Shown here: positions 30,601 to 40,689 of the stretch, one piece after another
How the letters are laid out: the number at the start of each line of letters is the position of its first letter
How positions within the stretch are numbered: the stretch's first letter is position 1
Assembly (NCBI GenBank): GCA_948144175.1
Contig: CANXME010000106.1
Coordinates: 744,001-808,000, forward strand
Source of the DNA: Closterium sp. NIES-65
Lineage: Eukaryota > Streptophyta > Zygnematophyceae > Desmidiales > Closteriaceae
DNA length: 64,000 nt
Reading direction: 5' to 3'
The notes under the pieces: generated by a model
What the model was told of the DNA's origin: nothing
Databases searched by the model: none
What the model saw: the letters and a program-made list of their open reading frames with translations, nothing else
Program-made: the position numbers and the translations under genes

Positions 30601-32280
30601 ACCTGAAGGGGCAGGACCCTGAGGGGGGAGGGGGTCTACCGGGGGGGGACCTGGGACCAGGAAGAGGGGCGGCGGGGGGAGGGACGGAGTGCGGTAGGGG
30701 AAGAGCCGGTAGAAGGGAACGGACTCGTCAAACGTGACGTCCTGGGAGGACAGAACACGACGAAAGGTGGGGTGGTAAAACTGCCACCCAGGTGCGTCAG
30801 GGGGGAAACCCAGGAAGACGCAAGGAGCAGCACGAGGGGACAGCTTGTCCGCAGACAAGTCGCGGACAAACGCCCGAGATCCCCAGACACGGAATGCCGA
30901 CGCATCGCCAACCTTCCCCGTCCACAGCAAAGCTGGGGAGGTCTCCGGTATGGAGACCCTGGGCTGAAGGTTGATCTGATGCGCGGCGTACCAAACCGCA
31001 AACGGCCACAGAAAATGGGGGGCTGCCGCATGCACCATGGACGAATAGGCGACGTCCATGACTATGCCGATGCGGCGCTCAGCAATCCCATTCTGCTGTG
31101 GAGAGTCCGGAAGCGTGAAGGTCTGGCGGATGCCTCGTGCATGACAGTAGGCTCGCAGAAGGCTGGAGGAGAACTCTCCGCCTCTGTCTGAGTGCAGACG
31201 CAAAACAGGAAAGTCCGAGCCAAAGCTCCGCCTGAGCTGGAGACGAGCTGCGCGGATCCAGTCGATCAACACCTCAGTGACCTCACCCTTGGTGCGCAAG
31301 GGGAAGACTGTGGTGTAACGCGAGTAGTCGTCAACCACCAGCAGGAAGTAGCGCGCGTGACCCTGTCCACGCACGCGGGCTGGGCCCCACACGTCCATGT
31401 GAAGCGTCTGCATCGGGGCCTCCGTCGGAGGAAACAGGGAGGAGTGAGGGGAAGCCCGCAGGCGACCCTCGACACAGGGGACACAGGGAGGGCCAGGCCT
31501 CGGAGGAAGGAGAGGGAGGGACCGGGGAAGACCAGAGACAAGAAGGCGAGAGGCCATGCCCCGGAGACGAGGCAGGGAGGGGTGACCCATGCGGTGGTGC
31601 CACAGGAGGGTCTCGTGTGACAGGAGGCGACACGAGCAAGGGACAGACTCAGGACCAGACCTGGACGCTGCAGCAAACACCTGACTCGACGCAGCTACCT
31701 GACCAGACGCAGGAGGAGGAGACGGAACAGTGAGTGTGTACAGGCTCGATCTCGGCCCACGTGTGAACGTGGTCAAGTGTCTACCCGTGTCCGCGTCCGT
31801 GCAGTGGGTGTCCCGTCGGCGCGCAAGGGTGAAGTGGTCAACCCCTGCATCCTGTAGGTCAGCACCCGCCACCAAGTTCGTAGAGAACGAGGGGAGGTAG
31901 AGACCGGACAGGGCGCCAGACGGGACCGCAGGGCACGGAAGGACAGTGGAGTAGCGAGCCAGAATAGGACCCCCAGAGGGGTCCGCCAGGGAGACTGCCA
32001 CTGGCAGACTAAGCGGCGTGAGTGTGGTGCGGTCTCGAAAGAAGGAGCGAGACGCCCTTGAGTCAAGAGTGAAGGTGAGAGAGGGCGGAGCCGACGCAGT
32101 ACCTGAGAGAGCAGACTCACCAGCACCTGAGGACACAGACTCACTGGAACCTAGAGCGACAGCCTCACCAGCACCTAGAGCAGCAGCCTCAACAGCACCT
32201 AGAGCCGCAGTACCAATGCCCGGGTCGGGCGGGAAACACCGGTAACAGTCACCCTCCTCACTAATAGTCACAGCATACAT
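27640..32280 (-). CDS. Pol polyprotein of element F (1,546 aa open frame)
   Basis: One frame carries the whole Copia Pol order. Protease region lies at residues ~65-200. GAG-pre-integrase is at ~225-285 (ETLLWHHRMGHPSLPRLRGM). The integrase core is at ~295-420 with HMDVWGP, LHSDRGGEF and QQNGIAERR supplying the D-D-E residues. The integrase C-terminal block is at ~480-545 (CVFLGFPPDAPGWQFYHP). A linker of ~450 residues has tandem AEPGG repeats (~600-660) and the LSPLELREWF motif (~690). RT is at ~1040-1290 with YVDD near 1219. RNase H is at ~1390-1535 (SDASWADD, SCEAEIHATAMA, DSKE, NTADVFTKALPP). The first Met shown is probably internal to a Gag-Pol frame, as usual for Copia, where one polyprotein is cut by its protease. 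Confidence 0.9.
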   Translation of the reverse strand: MYAVTISEEGDCYRCFPPDPGIGTAALGAVEAAALGAGEAVALGSSESVSSGAGESALSGTASAPPSLTFTLDSRASRSFFRDRTTLTPLSLPVAVSLADPSGGPILARYSTVLPCPAVPSGALSGLYLPSFSTNLVAGADLQDAGVDHFTLARRRDTHCTDADTGRHLTTFTRGPRSSLYTLTVPSPPPASGQVAASSQVFAAASRSGPESVPCSCRLLSHETLLWHHRMGHPSLPRLRGMASRLLVSGLPRSLPLLPPRPGPPCVPCVEGRLRASPHSSLFPPTEAPMQTLHMDVWGPARVRGQGHARYFLLVVDDYSRYTTVFPLRTKGEVTEVLIDWIRAARLQLRRSFGSDFPVLRLHSDRGGEFSSSLLRAYCHARGIRQTFTLPDSPQQNGIAERRIGIVMDVAYSSMVHAAAPHFLWPFAVWYAAHQINLQPRVSIPETSPALLWTGKVGDASAFRVWGSRAFVRDLSADKLSPRAAPCVFLGFPPDAPGWQFYHPTFRRVLSSQDVTFDESVPFYRLFPYRTPSLPPPPLFLVPGPPPVDPLPPQGPAPSGVSQVDAVEPVEVTGDSGAPAGAEPRGAEPGGAETGGAEPGGAGPGGAEPGGAEPGGAEPGGAETGGAEPGGAEPRGAEPGGAEPRSTASGGASPRSAAPAASVPRGSPDRSSRREPLSPLELREWFARRWRRAAGAGGAAGAGGYVATEGAGTLDPGGARTESNGAAGPGGASGDGAAAGAGAETTTVGPTEGTSGAAGGAGVGAATGAGAASGGVGAVPAVSGYAARPRPYFVPLLQQVLGLPPSLGSSPPVECPQPVPSQSQLQPASPLPSPSPYTGPTGGLAERREPASRPASPVRAARPSGCGSRQRPSPVPGTHRMSLRPSTAPLRAPLPSPPQSSLPTLADPESDSRRAASPTITRLLSTLVTDPSFESAAASALVAELVDFAATCRLDYAASLVAESASVASASACPPSVGGDCALGTDVLEDRQEEFQCFAAALPHLVSMLVAPEGDPDALDIPTPRSYAEAMAGPYSSQWQSAMDAEMASWKSTGTYVDAVPPPGANIVSGMWIFRVKRPPGSPPVFKARYVARGFSQRQGVDFFQTFSPTPKMTTLRVLLHVAAQCDHELHSLDFSTAFLQGSLHEEIWLRRPPGFTGSFPPGTQWSLRRPVYGLRQAPREWHNTLRTTLAALGFAPSTADPSLFLRTDILLPPFYILVYVDDLVFATADIAALAHVKSELQKRHTCTDLGELISYLGLRITRDRARRTITLTQSHMVQQVLQRFGFTYSSPQSTPLPTGHSLSALPSDESVESSGPYPELVGCLMYLMTCTRPDLAYPLSILARYVAPGRHRKEHMDAAKRVLRYLCSTSGMGLVLGGRERPVLTGHSDASWADDQASQRSSQGYTFSLGSDSVSWRSTRSSSVLSSSCEAEIHATAMAAQELRWLTYLLTDPGERPCSPPVLYVDSKETIALCQEHRLEHRTKHIALRYFLARELQQRGQLRLRFVATEANTADVFTKALPPRDHQRFCTLLGLVPTGPHLLTS

Positions 32281-33660
32281 GGCAGCAAGAATAGCATCAA
32301 AGTCAAGATCAAAGATAGCTACTCCTGCCCTAGACAGCTGGTCCCAGCGAGGGATCTCAGAGGCGTCAGGAAACTGGCGGCGCCAAGCGTCAGTCAGGCG
32401 GCCGAAGCAGCGCTGGGTGGAGTGTGGACCACCACACGGCTCACCCGCACGGTCGCCAGTGCGCAGGACGTAGGTGCACGGACCAGTACCCCCACCCCTC
32501 TGACGTGCAGCGTACCACTCATGGAGCTGCTGCGGGGAGAGGGTCTCCTGACCACGCTACTGCCGCTGCTGCTAGCGCTGACCACCACCGGAGCCACTCC
32601 TCTGCGACGAGCCACGACCTCCGCCGCTGCCTCCTCCGCCACCGCCGCCACCACCTCCGCTGCCACCGCCACTCCCACCGTCGCCGCCGCCACCGCCGCC
32701 TCCGCCACCACTCCCACCACCACCGCCGCTGCCGCCCCCGCCTCCACTGCCGCCGCTGACACCTCCACTCCCGCTACCACTCCCGCTACCACCCCCACCT
32801 CCTCCGCTGCCTCCACCGCCGCCTCCACCGCCCCCGCCGCCTCCACCACCGCTCCTGCCCCCTTGCCCTTGCCAGAGCGACGTCTCCCACTGGGGGCAGA
32901 CGCCGCACCGACCGGCTCAAAACCAACTAGGTCGGCCGTAGCAGCAGAGGCGACAGAGGGCAGGAGGGGGGAGGGGGAACACCCCTCAAAGATGGGGGTG
33001 CGCGGGTCACCACGAGAGGCCCCTACAGCGAGAATGCTCTTCTCGGCTGCTTGGAGGGACTTCTCGAGGAGGTCAACAGTGAGAGTGGTGGGGCAGACTG
33101 AGAGTAAGTCGTCCCTGACTCCGCGAAGGGAGTTAGGGAGGCGGGTGACAATGTAGTAGAGAGTGAAGTACATGGGGGGGGGGGGGGTTCTTGGCGCAGA
33201 ACTCAGCAGGAAGCGCAGCGCGGAAGCGAGCGTCACTAGTGCGCAGGTGGGTAATGAGGTCGGTGACTGTGGCAAAAGAAGCAAGGTCGGGAAAGAGGTA
33301 CGGTAGCATGAGGCGGCTCAGTGCAGCAGTGGCAGGGGAGGAGTAGCGTGCAATAACGGCGTCGTACAAGGTCTGAGCACTCTTGTACGACCCAAAGTGT
33401 GCACGCTCAGAGGGAGGGAGGTGGCGACGCACAGCAAGACGTGCAGCAGCATCGCGTGTGGCCCACTGTGAGCGAACAGTGGCATCCTCAGTAGCAGCAG
33501 GGGCGGGAGAGGCACCAGAAGTGAGATCAAAGAGAGAGAGGCCGTCAGCTCTGTCGCACTGTAGGAAAAGCAGCAGGTCGTCTACCCACACGTCAAAGTC
33601 GATGGCTCTGCCCTCAGCGTCAAAGGTGAGGACACTGGGGGTAGCCATGACAGCAGTAGG
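32281..33660 (-). pseudogene. Gag region of element F
   Basis: The N-terminal end near 33,650 reads TPSVLTFDAEGRAIDFDVWV, then LLLFLQCDRADGLSLFDLTS, RSQWATRDAAARLAVRRHLP and TLYDAVIARYSSPATAALSR, a retrotran-gag fold. Further on are SVCPTTLTVDLLEKSLQAAE, a Gly/Ala/Ser low-complexity stretch (32,560-32,880), LSPQQLHEWYA, and the C-x13-C-x3-H-x4-C block (~32,480-32,405). The C-terminal DAWRRQFPDASEIPRW leads into the Pol frame. Broken. Confidence 0.8.
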
Positions 33661-34750
33661 GTGAGGGCCGTGCGCAGAGTAAAGCTCAGTGCTCACCAGA
33701 CAGGGCAGTGCAGGCGGCTCGGGCGGCTCGGGCGGCTCGGGCGGCTCGCGCGGCTCGGGCGGCTCGGCGGCTCGGCTGCTGGGCGGCTCGGGCGGCTCGG
33801 CCGGCTCAGGCGGCTCGGCTGCTGGGGCGGCTCGGCTGCTGGGGCAGCTCGGTTGCTGGGGCGGCTCGGCTGCTGGGGCGGCTCGGCTGCTGGGGCGGCG
33901 CAGTTGCTGGGGCGGCGGGGCCGGGAGATGCATCTGCGGGGCCGGGAGATGCAGTGGCGGGGCCGTCAGGGGTAGTGGCGGGGCCAGTAGGTGAAGCGGC
34001 GGGACCGTCAGGTACAGCAGCGGGGCCGGCAGGTGAGGCGGCGGGGCCTGCAGATGAGGCGGCGGGGCCGGCAGGTGCAGCAGCGGGGCCGTCAGGGGTA
34101 GCGGCGGGGCCGGTAGGTGCAGTGGCGGGGCCGTCAGAGGGGACGGCGGGGCCGTCAGGTGCAGCGGCGGGGCCGGCAGAGGGGACGGCGGGGCCGTCAA
34201 GTGCAGCAGCGGGGCCGTCAGGGGTAGCGGCGGGGCCGGTAGGTGCAGTGGCGGGGCCGTTAAAGGGGACGGCGGGGCCGTCAGGTGCAGCGGCGGGGCC
34301 GTCAGGGGGGACGGCGGGGCCGTCAGGTGCAGCGGCGGGGCCGTCTGAAGCAGCGGCGGGGCCGGCAGAGGGGACAGCGGGGCCGTCAAGTGCAGCGGCG
34401 GGGCCGGCAGAGGGGACGGCGGGGCCGTCAAGTGCAGCGGAGGGGCGGGTAGAGGGGACGGCGGGGCCGTCGCAGGCGATCGCGGGGCCGTCAGAGACGG
34501 CGCCGGCGTCGCGAGGGTCAGAGGGGGCGGCGCGCGACTGGAGGGCGGCACGCGCGACGCGGCGCCGCCGTCTAGGGGCGGCGCGACGAGGCCGCGTAGG
34601 TGGCGCGCCAAAAATCGCGGGCGGCTCGACGCGATCGGGCCGCCAAAGGAAAAAAAAAAAGGCCCAGCGCGACTCGGGCTAGGGCAGAGCGCGCTCCGGG
34701 CAGGACGGAATAGTAGGTGGGCCCTAGGAACAGTTCCCACTAGATAACTT
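33661..34750 (-). repeat. GC-rich repeat leader of element F
   Basis: 33,716-33,830 is a CGGCTCGGG nonamer array and 33,830-33,910 a GGCTGCTGGGGC array. 33,910-34,490 holds about 30 imperfect 18-21-bp units around GCGGCGGGGCCGTCAGGTG. On the minus strand the leader is open in the same frame as the start of Gag and reads as Pro-rich repeats (PAPPLHLTAPPSPL). Whether it is translated is unknown. Confidence 0.75.
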
Positions 34751-34761
34751 GCTCGATACCA

Positions 34762-34897
34762 TGTTGAGAAAGAGGCGAGGAATGATGCACTATGAAATGA
34801 AAGGAGTACAAGTACCAACCCTAATTGGGTTGTACCCCCTATGGGCTACCCCACTACAGCCTACATATATGCATCAGCAATATATAATCATCTGACA
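34762..34897 (-). repeat. 5' LTR of element F
   Basis: Minus strand TGTCAGATGATT...CTTTCTCAACA. The primer site TGGTATCGAGCAAG (minus strand, 34,748-34,761) follows immediately. Dyad at 34,817-34,831. Differs from the other LTR at three sites. Confidence 0.92.
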
Positions 34898-37501
34898 GGT
34901 AGATATATTTGCTCTTGACTATGATGCTATTCTCACTGCCATGTATGCATTGCCTACTAGTGCTGACCGTGCCGGTCACCTGTGCGTACCGCCTGACCCG
35001 GATATAGAGCCTGCTACTCTAGCTGCTGGTGAGGCTTCTGCTCTGGGTGCTAGTGAGTCTCCTGCGCCAGGTACAGGTGCGGCTGCTGCTCTAGGTGCTA
35101 GTGAGTCTGCTTCCTCAGGTGCGGGTGAGTCTGCTCTCTCAGGTACCGCGTCAGCTCCGGCCTCTCACACCTTCACTCTTGACTCGCGGGCTTCCCGCTC
35201 CTTCTTTCGAGACCGCACCACACTCATGCCGCTTGGTCGGCCAGTTGCTGTCTCTCTGGCAGACCCCTCTGGGGGTCCTGTCCTTGTTCACTTCTCCACT
35301 GTCCTCCCGTGTTCGGCAGCCCCCTCTGGCACCTTGTCTGGTCTTTACCTCCCCTCGTTCTCTACGAACTTGGTGAGTGGTGCTGACCTACAGGATGCGG
35401 GGGTTCACCAGTTCACTCCTGCGAGTCAGCGGGTGACCCACTGCACGGACGCTCAGACAGGCCGACACCTGGCCACGTTTACACGTCGGCCGGGGTCGAG
35501 CCTGTACACACTGACCACTGCGTCTCCTCCAGTCACTACGTCTGGTCAGGTAGCTGCGCCGGGTCAGGTGTTTGCTGCAGCGTCCAGGTCTGGTCATGAG
35601 TCTGCCCTCTCCTCGTGTCGCCTCCAGTCTCACGAGACTCTCCTCTGGTCACCACCGCATTGGTCACCCCTCCTTGCTTCGTCTCCGAAGCATGGCCTCC
35701 CGTGTCCTTGTCTCTGGTCTTCCCAGGTCCCTCCCTCCCCTTCCTCCAGGGCCTGGCCCTACCTGCGTCCCCTGTGTCGAGGGGCGGCAGCGGGCTGCCG
35801 CTCACTCCTCTCAGTTTCCTCAGACAGAGGCCCCGCTGCAGACGCTTTACATGGACGTGTGGGGCCCGGCCCGCGTCCGTGGACAGGGTCACGAGCGCTA
35901 CTTCCTGCTGGTGGTCGACGACTACTCGCGTTACACCACAGTCTTCCCCTTGCGCAGCAAGGGTGATGTCACTGAGGTGTTGATCGACTGGATCCGCGCA
36001 GCTCGTCTCCAGCTCAGGCGGAGCTTCGGCTCGGACTTTCCTGTTCTGCGTCTGCACTCTGACAGAGGCGGAGAGTTCTCCTCTGGCCTTCTGCGAGCCT
36101 ACTGTCGTGCACGAGGCATCCGTCAGACCTTCACGCTTCCGGCCTCTCCACAGCAAAATGGGATTGCTGAGCGCCGCATTGGCATGGTCATGGACGTCGC
36201 CCGTACGTCCATGATGCATGCGGCTGCCCCCCATTTTCTGTGGCCGTTTGCGGTTTGGTACGCGGCGCATCAGATCAACCTTCAGCCCAGGGTCTCCATG
36301 CCGGAGACCTCCCCAGCTTTGCTGTGGACGAGGAAGGTTGGCGATGCGTCTGTGTTCCGTGTCTGGGGATCTCGGGCGTTTTTCCGCGACTTGTCTGCGG
36401 ACAAGCTGTCCCCTCGTGCTGCTCCCAGCGTCTTCCTAGGCTTCCCCCCTGACGCGCCAGGGTGGCAGTTCTACCACCCCACCTCTCGCCGTGTTTTGTC
36501 CTCCCAGGACGTCACGTTCGATGAGTCGGTCCCCTACTACCGTCTCTTCCCCTACCGCACTCCGTCCCTCCCCCCGCCACCGCTCTTCCTGGTGCCAGGT
36601 CCCCCCCCGGTAGACCCCCTCCCCCCTCAGGGTCCTGCCCCTTCAGGTGTGTCCCAGGTAGACGATGCTGAGCTTGTCGAGGTCGCTGGTGACTCTGGTG
36701 CTGCTGAGGGTGTTGGGCCTGGGGGTGCTGACTCTGGGGGTACTGAGCGTGTGGGTGCTACGCCTGGGGGTGCTGAGCCTAAGGGTACTGAGCCGAGGGG
36801 TGCTACGCCTGGGAGTGTTGAGCCTGGGGGTGCTGAGCCTGGGGGTGCTACGCCTGGGGGTGCTACGCCTGGAGGTGCTGAGCCTGGGGGTGCGGAGCCT
36901 GAGGGAGCTGGGCCTGCTCGTGTGGCGTCTGGCGGTGCTGTGCCTGGCGGTTCTCCGGGTGCTTCGTCTCGACGGGAGCCACTCTCTCCACAGGAGCTGC
37001 GTGAGTGGTTTGCCTGGCGCTGGAGGCGAGCTGCTGGAGCTGGAGGTGCTGCGGGTCCTGGAGGTTCTACTGCTGCTGTGGGTGCTGGTGCCGCGGGTCC
37101 CGGAGGTGCTCGTACTGGGAGTACAGGAGCTGCTGGGCTTGAGGGTACTTCTGGAGCTGGAGCTGCTGCGGGTGTTGGCACGGAGGCTACTGCTGTCGGT
37201 CCTGGAGGCGGTCCTTCTGGGGGTGCTACTGGTGCTACTGGAGGTACTGGAGCTGGAGGTGCTTCTGGTGCTGGTGCTGCCGCTGGGGGTACTGGTGCTG
37301 TCCCTGCTGTGTCTGGAGTCGCCGCGCGGCCTCGGCTGTACTTCGTTCCGCTCCTTCAGCAGGCTCTTGGTCTCTCGCCTTCTACTGGTCCTCCTCCCTC
37401 AGAGTGTCCACAGCCTGTCCCGTCACAGTTACAGTTACAGCCGGCCTCCCGACTGCCTGCTCCGTCTCCCTACACTGGTCCTACTGGAGGTCTTGCTGAG
37501 C
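34898..37501 (+). pseudogene. Gag end to integrase and linker of element E1, part 2
   Basis: Resumes at the duplicated GGTAG with DYDAILTAMYALPTSADRAG, then the protease region (~35,180). GAG-pre-integrase follows (~35,640-35,820). The integrase core (35,850-36,235) has MDVWGPARVRGQGHERYFLL, LHSDRGGEF and QQNGIAERR. The C-terminal block FLGFPPDAPGWQFYHP (~36,430) is next, then PGGAEPGG-type repeats (36,700-36,930) and the LSPQELREWF motif (~36,985). Cut at the linker by element G. Broken. Confidence 0.85.
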
Positions 37502-37634
37502 TGAGAAAAATAGAACGAGAATGAATGAACTATGAAGGAAGTGAGTACAAATAGGAAACCCTAATTGGGGTTGTACCCCCTATGGGATACCCCACTATAG
37601 CCTACACAATAGCATAAGCTATAAAGTTCTGACA
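37502..37634 (-). repeat. 3' LTR of element G
   Basis: Minus strand TGTCAGAACTTTATAGC...TATTTTTCTCA. Contains an exact telo-box AAACCCTAA (37556-37564) within AACCCTAATTGGGGTT. Polypurine tract CCTATGGGGGTG adjacent. Confidence 0.92.
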
Positions 37635-37889
37635 CACCCCCATAGGCAAAGTGGGGGAGAACAAGGGGTCACAAGACCAGTCAAGCAAAGCAAAACAAAG
37701 CTCAGGGTGGATCACAAAGTCACCACACATTCTGAGCACAAGTTCAAGGCCAGAAGGCCAGTTCACATGCAGGAGCATATATATATAAGAAGCTAAGTAA
37801 GCAAGAGCAAGAGTATATGTATATGACAGTACAAGCAAGGTCAAGAAGTGAGCAAGTGAGGAAAGACAGGAACAAGTCCAAGCTGAGTA

Positions 37890-39450
37890 CAGAAGCGCTG
37901 ATGATCACGAGGCGCAAGTGCCTTGGTGAAGACATCAGCAGTGTTGGCCTCAGAGGCCACGTACGCAAGCCGCACGCTGCTGTAGCTCACGAGCAAGGAA
38001 GTAGCGGAGAGAAATGTGCTTCGTTCTGTGCTTTAGTCGCTGCTCTCGACACAAGGCCAGCATGGCCTTGTTGTCTACGTACAGAACTGGAGGAGAACGA
38101 GGCGGCCCTCCGAGGTCGGTCAGCAGGTAGGTGAGCCAACGAAGCTCGTGTGCAGCCATGGCCCCAGCATAGATCTCAGCCTCACAACTGGAGCCGAGAA
38201 CAGAAGACGAGCGAGTAGCCTGCCACGAGACAGAGCCAGAACCAAGGCTGAATGTGTAACCCTGTGACGACCGCTTTGTAGCCTGGTCGTCAGCCCACGA
38301 AGCGTCTGCGTGCCCAGTGAGGACCACTGGACTGCGCCCTCCAAGCAGTAGCCCCATCCCTGACGTACTGCACAAGTAGTGCAACACCCTCTTTGCTGCA
38401 GCCATGTGCTCTGGTCGATGTCTCCCAGGAGCAACATAGCGTGCGAGAATGCTAAGAGGGTATGCAAGGTCAGGTCGTGTGCAGGTCATCAGGTACATGA
38501 GGCAGCCAACAAGCTCTGGATACGGGCCACTCGACTCTACGGACTCATCCGAAGGCAGAGCTGAGAGTGAGTGGCGAGTAGGCAGAGGAGTGGCCTGAGG
38601 CGAGGAGTACGCGAAGACGAAGCGCTAAAGGACCTGCTGCACCATGTGTGACTGAGTCAAGGTAATAGTGTGCTGTGCTCTGTCCCGAGTGATCTGCAAG
38701 CCAAGGTAGCTGCGCAGTTCACCCACGTCTGTGCACGTGTGTCTCTTCTGCAGCTCGTACTTCACGTAGGCGAGTCCAGCAGGGTCAGCTGTGGCAAAGA
38801 CCAAGTCGTCGACGTACACAAGGATGTAGAACGGTGGCAGAGAGGTGTCGGTGCGCAGAAACAGCGACGGGTCGGTTGTAGAAGGAGCAAACCCAAGAGC
38901 CGCAAGAGTAGTCCTCAGTGTGTCGTGCCACTCACTGGGCGCCTGGCGGAGACCGTAAACTGGACGCCAGAGGCTCCACTGGGTACCAGGAGGGAACGAC
39001 CCAGTGAAGCCAGGTGGGCGACGCAGCCAGATCTCCTCGTGCAGACTGCCCTGCAGGAAAGCTGTGCTGAAGTCGAGGGAGTGCAGCTCGTAGTCACGGT
39101 GAGCAGCAACGTTGCTGGAGCTGACTGAAACCACGAGCCACGTACCGTGCCTTGAAGACAGGCGGAGAACCCGGCGGCGCTTCACCCTGAAAATCCACAT
39201 GCCACTGACGATGTTCGCCCCAGGAGGGGGGACAGCGTCAACGTAGGTGCCTGTGGACTTCCAAGACGCCATCTCTGCATCAATAGCTGCCTGCCACTGA
39301 GAAGAGTAGGGACCCTCTATCGCCTCCGCGTAAGAGCGCGGAGTCGGGATGTCAAGAATCCGGGTCTCCCTCAGGGGTAAGTAGTACGGACACGAGGTGA
39401 GGTGAAGCAGCGGCCAGGCACTGGAACTCCTCCTGCCTGTACTCAAGGAC
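37890..39450 (-). pseudogene. RT and RNase H region of element G
   Basis: RT blocks are MASWKSTGTYVDAVPPPGAN (~39,280), HSLDFSTAFLQGSLHEEIWL (~39,080-39,020), RQAPSEWHDTL (~38,940) and YILVYVDDLVFATA (~38,830-38,790). RNase H blocks are TGHADASWADDQATKRSSQG (~38,320), SSCEAEIYAGAMAAHELRWL (~38,190), YVDNKAMLAL (~38,080) and RTKHISLRYFLARELQQR (~38,030). Orthologous to F. Broken. Confidence 0.85.
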
Positions 39451-40660
39451 GTCCGTGCCTAGAGCACACTCACCCCCGACGGACGGAGGACATACAGACT
39501 CAGACTCAGCAACAAGACTAGCAGCGTAGTCGAGGCGACAGCGAGCAGCAAAGTCGACGAGCTCAGCAATGAGGGTAGACGCAGCAGTGGACTCGAAAGA
39601 AGGGTCAGTGACGACAGTAGCAAGGAGGCGCGTGACAGTAGGACTGGCAACATGAAGAGATTCCGACGCTGGGTCGGTAAGAGTAGGAAGAGAGGACGCA
39701 GGAGGAGAAGGCAAAGGGGCACGCAGAGGAGCAGTGGACGGACGCAGAGACATCTGGTGCGTGCCAGGGACAGGAGGAGGACGCTGACGCGAACCGCGAC
39801 CACTAGTGCGAGCAGCACAAACAGGCGACGCAGGACGAGACGCAGGCTCACGACGCTCAGCAAGACCTCCAGTAGGACCGGTGTAGGGAGAGGGAGCAGG
39901 GAGAGGGGAGGCAGGCTGTATCTGTAGCTGTGACTGGACAGGCTGTGGACACTCTAAAGGAGGAGGAGGACCCGTAGAAGGTGGAAGACCAAGAACCTGC
40001 TGCAGGAGTGGCACGAAGTACGGTCGAGGCCGCGCGGCGACGCCAGACACAGCAGGGACAGCACCAGTACCCCCAGAAGGAGCACCCGCTCCATCAGCAC
40101 CTCCAGCAGCTCTAGAACCTCCAGCAGCACCAGTAGTACCCCCAGCAGGACCGCGGGTAGGAGGCTCAGCACCAACGCCCGCAGCAGCACCAGCTCCAGT
40201 CGAACCCGCAGGCCCAACAGCTCCAGCACTCCCAGCACGAGCACCTCCAGGACCCACGGCACCAGCACCCTCAGCAGTCGAAGAACCTCCTGCTCCAGCA
40301 GCACGCCTCCAGCGCCGTTCTAACCACTCGTGCAGCTCCGGGGGAGAGAGTGGCTCCCGGCAAGACGAAGCTCCCGGAGGACCTCCAGGCGTAGCAGCTC
40401 CAGGCTCAGCACCCGTAGTCGCAGTACCCCTAGGCTCAGTACCCCCAGGCTCAGCACCCCCAGGCGCAGCACCCCCATGCGCAGCACCCCCAGTTGCAGC
40501 ACCCCCAGGCTCAGCACCCCCAGGCTCAGCACCCCCAGTCGCAGCACCCCCAGGCTCAGCACCCCCAGTCTTAGCACCCCCAGGCTCAGCACCCTCAGCA
40601 GCACTAGAGTCACCAGTAACCTCGACAGGCTCGACTGCGTCTACCTAGGACACACCTGAA
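39450..40660 (-). pseudogene. Integrase-RT linker of element G
   Basis: A low-complexity linker with tandem GGAEPGG/GVLRLG-type 15-bp repeats (40,400-40,600) and the EPLSPPELHEWL motif (~40,350-40,325). Long Gly/Ala/Thr-rich and Pro/Ser-rich stretches follow (ECPQPVQSQ, PSPYTGPTGGLAERREPASR). It ends near GECALGTDVLEYRQEEFQCL (~39,470), a block shared with E1 and F. Confidence 0.7.
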
Positions 40661-40689
40661 GGGGCAGGACCCTGAGGGGGGAGGGGATC

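Larger units (their letters stand above)
27274..34897 (-). mobile_element. Copia element F, young and nearly whole, nested in E1
   Basis: 7.6-kb minus-strand Copia of the E lineage flanked by GGTAG duplications (27269-27273, 34898-34902). It has 136-bp LTRs with three differences (about 2%), primer site, ~950-base GC-rich leader, Gag, and one uninterrupted 1,546-codon Pol frame. Gag coding is not continuous; I count about one or two breaks in the element overall. It is the best preserved copy in the window and recently active. Confidence 0.92.

Noticed and set aside
33708-34682. 324-codon plus-strand frame of AAGPSGAAAGP repeats, silk- or antifreeze-like
   Set aside because: It is antisense to the GC-repeat leader of element F and arises from the same repeat units. 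No promoter or signal peptide is seen.
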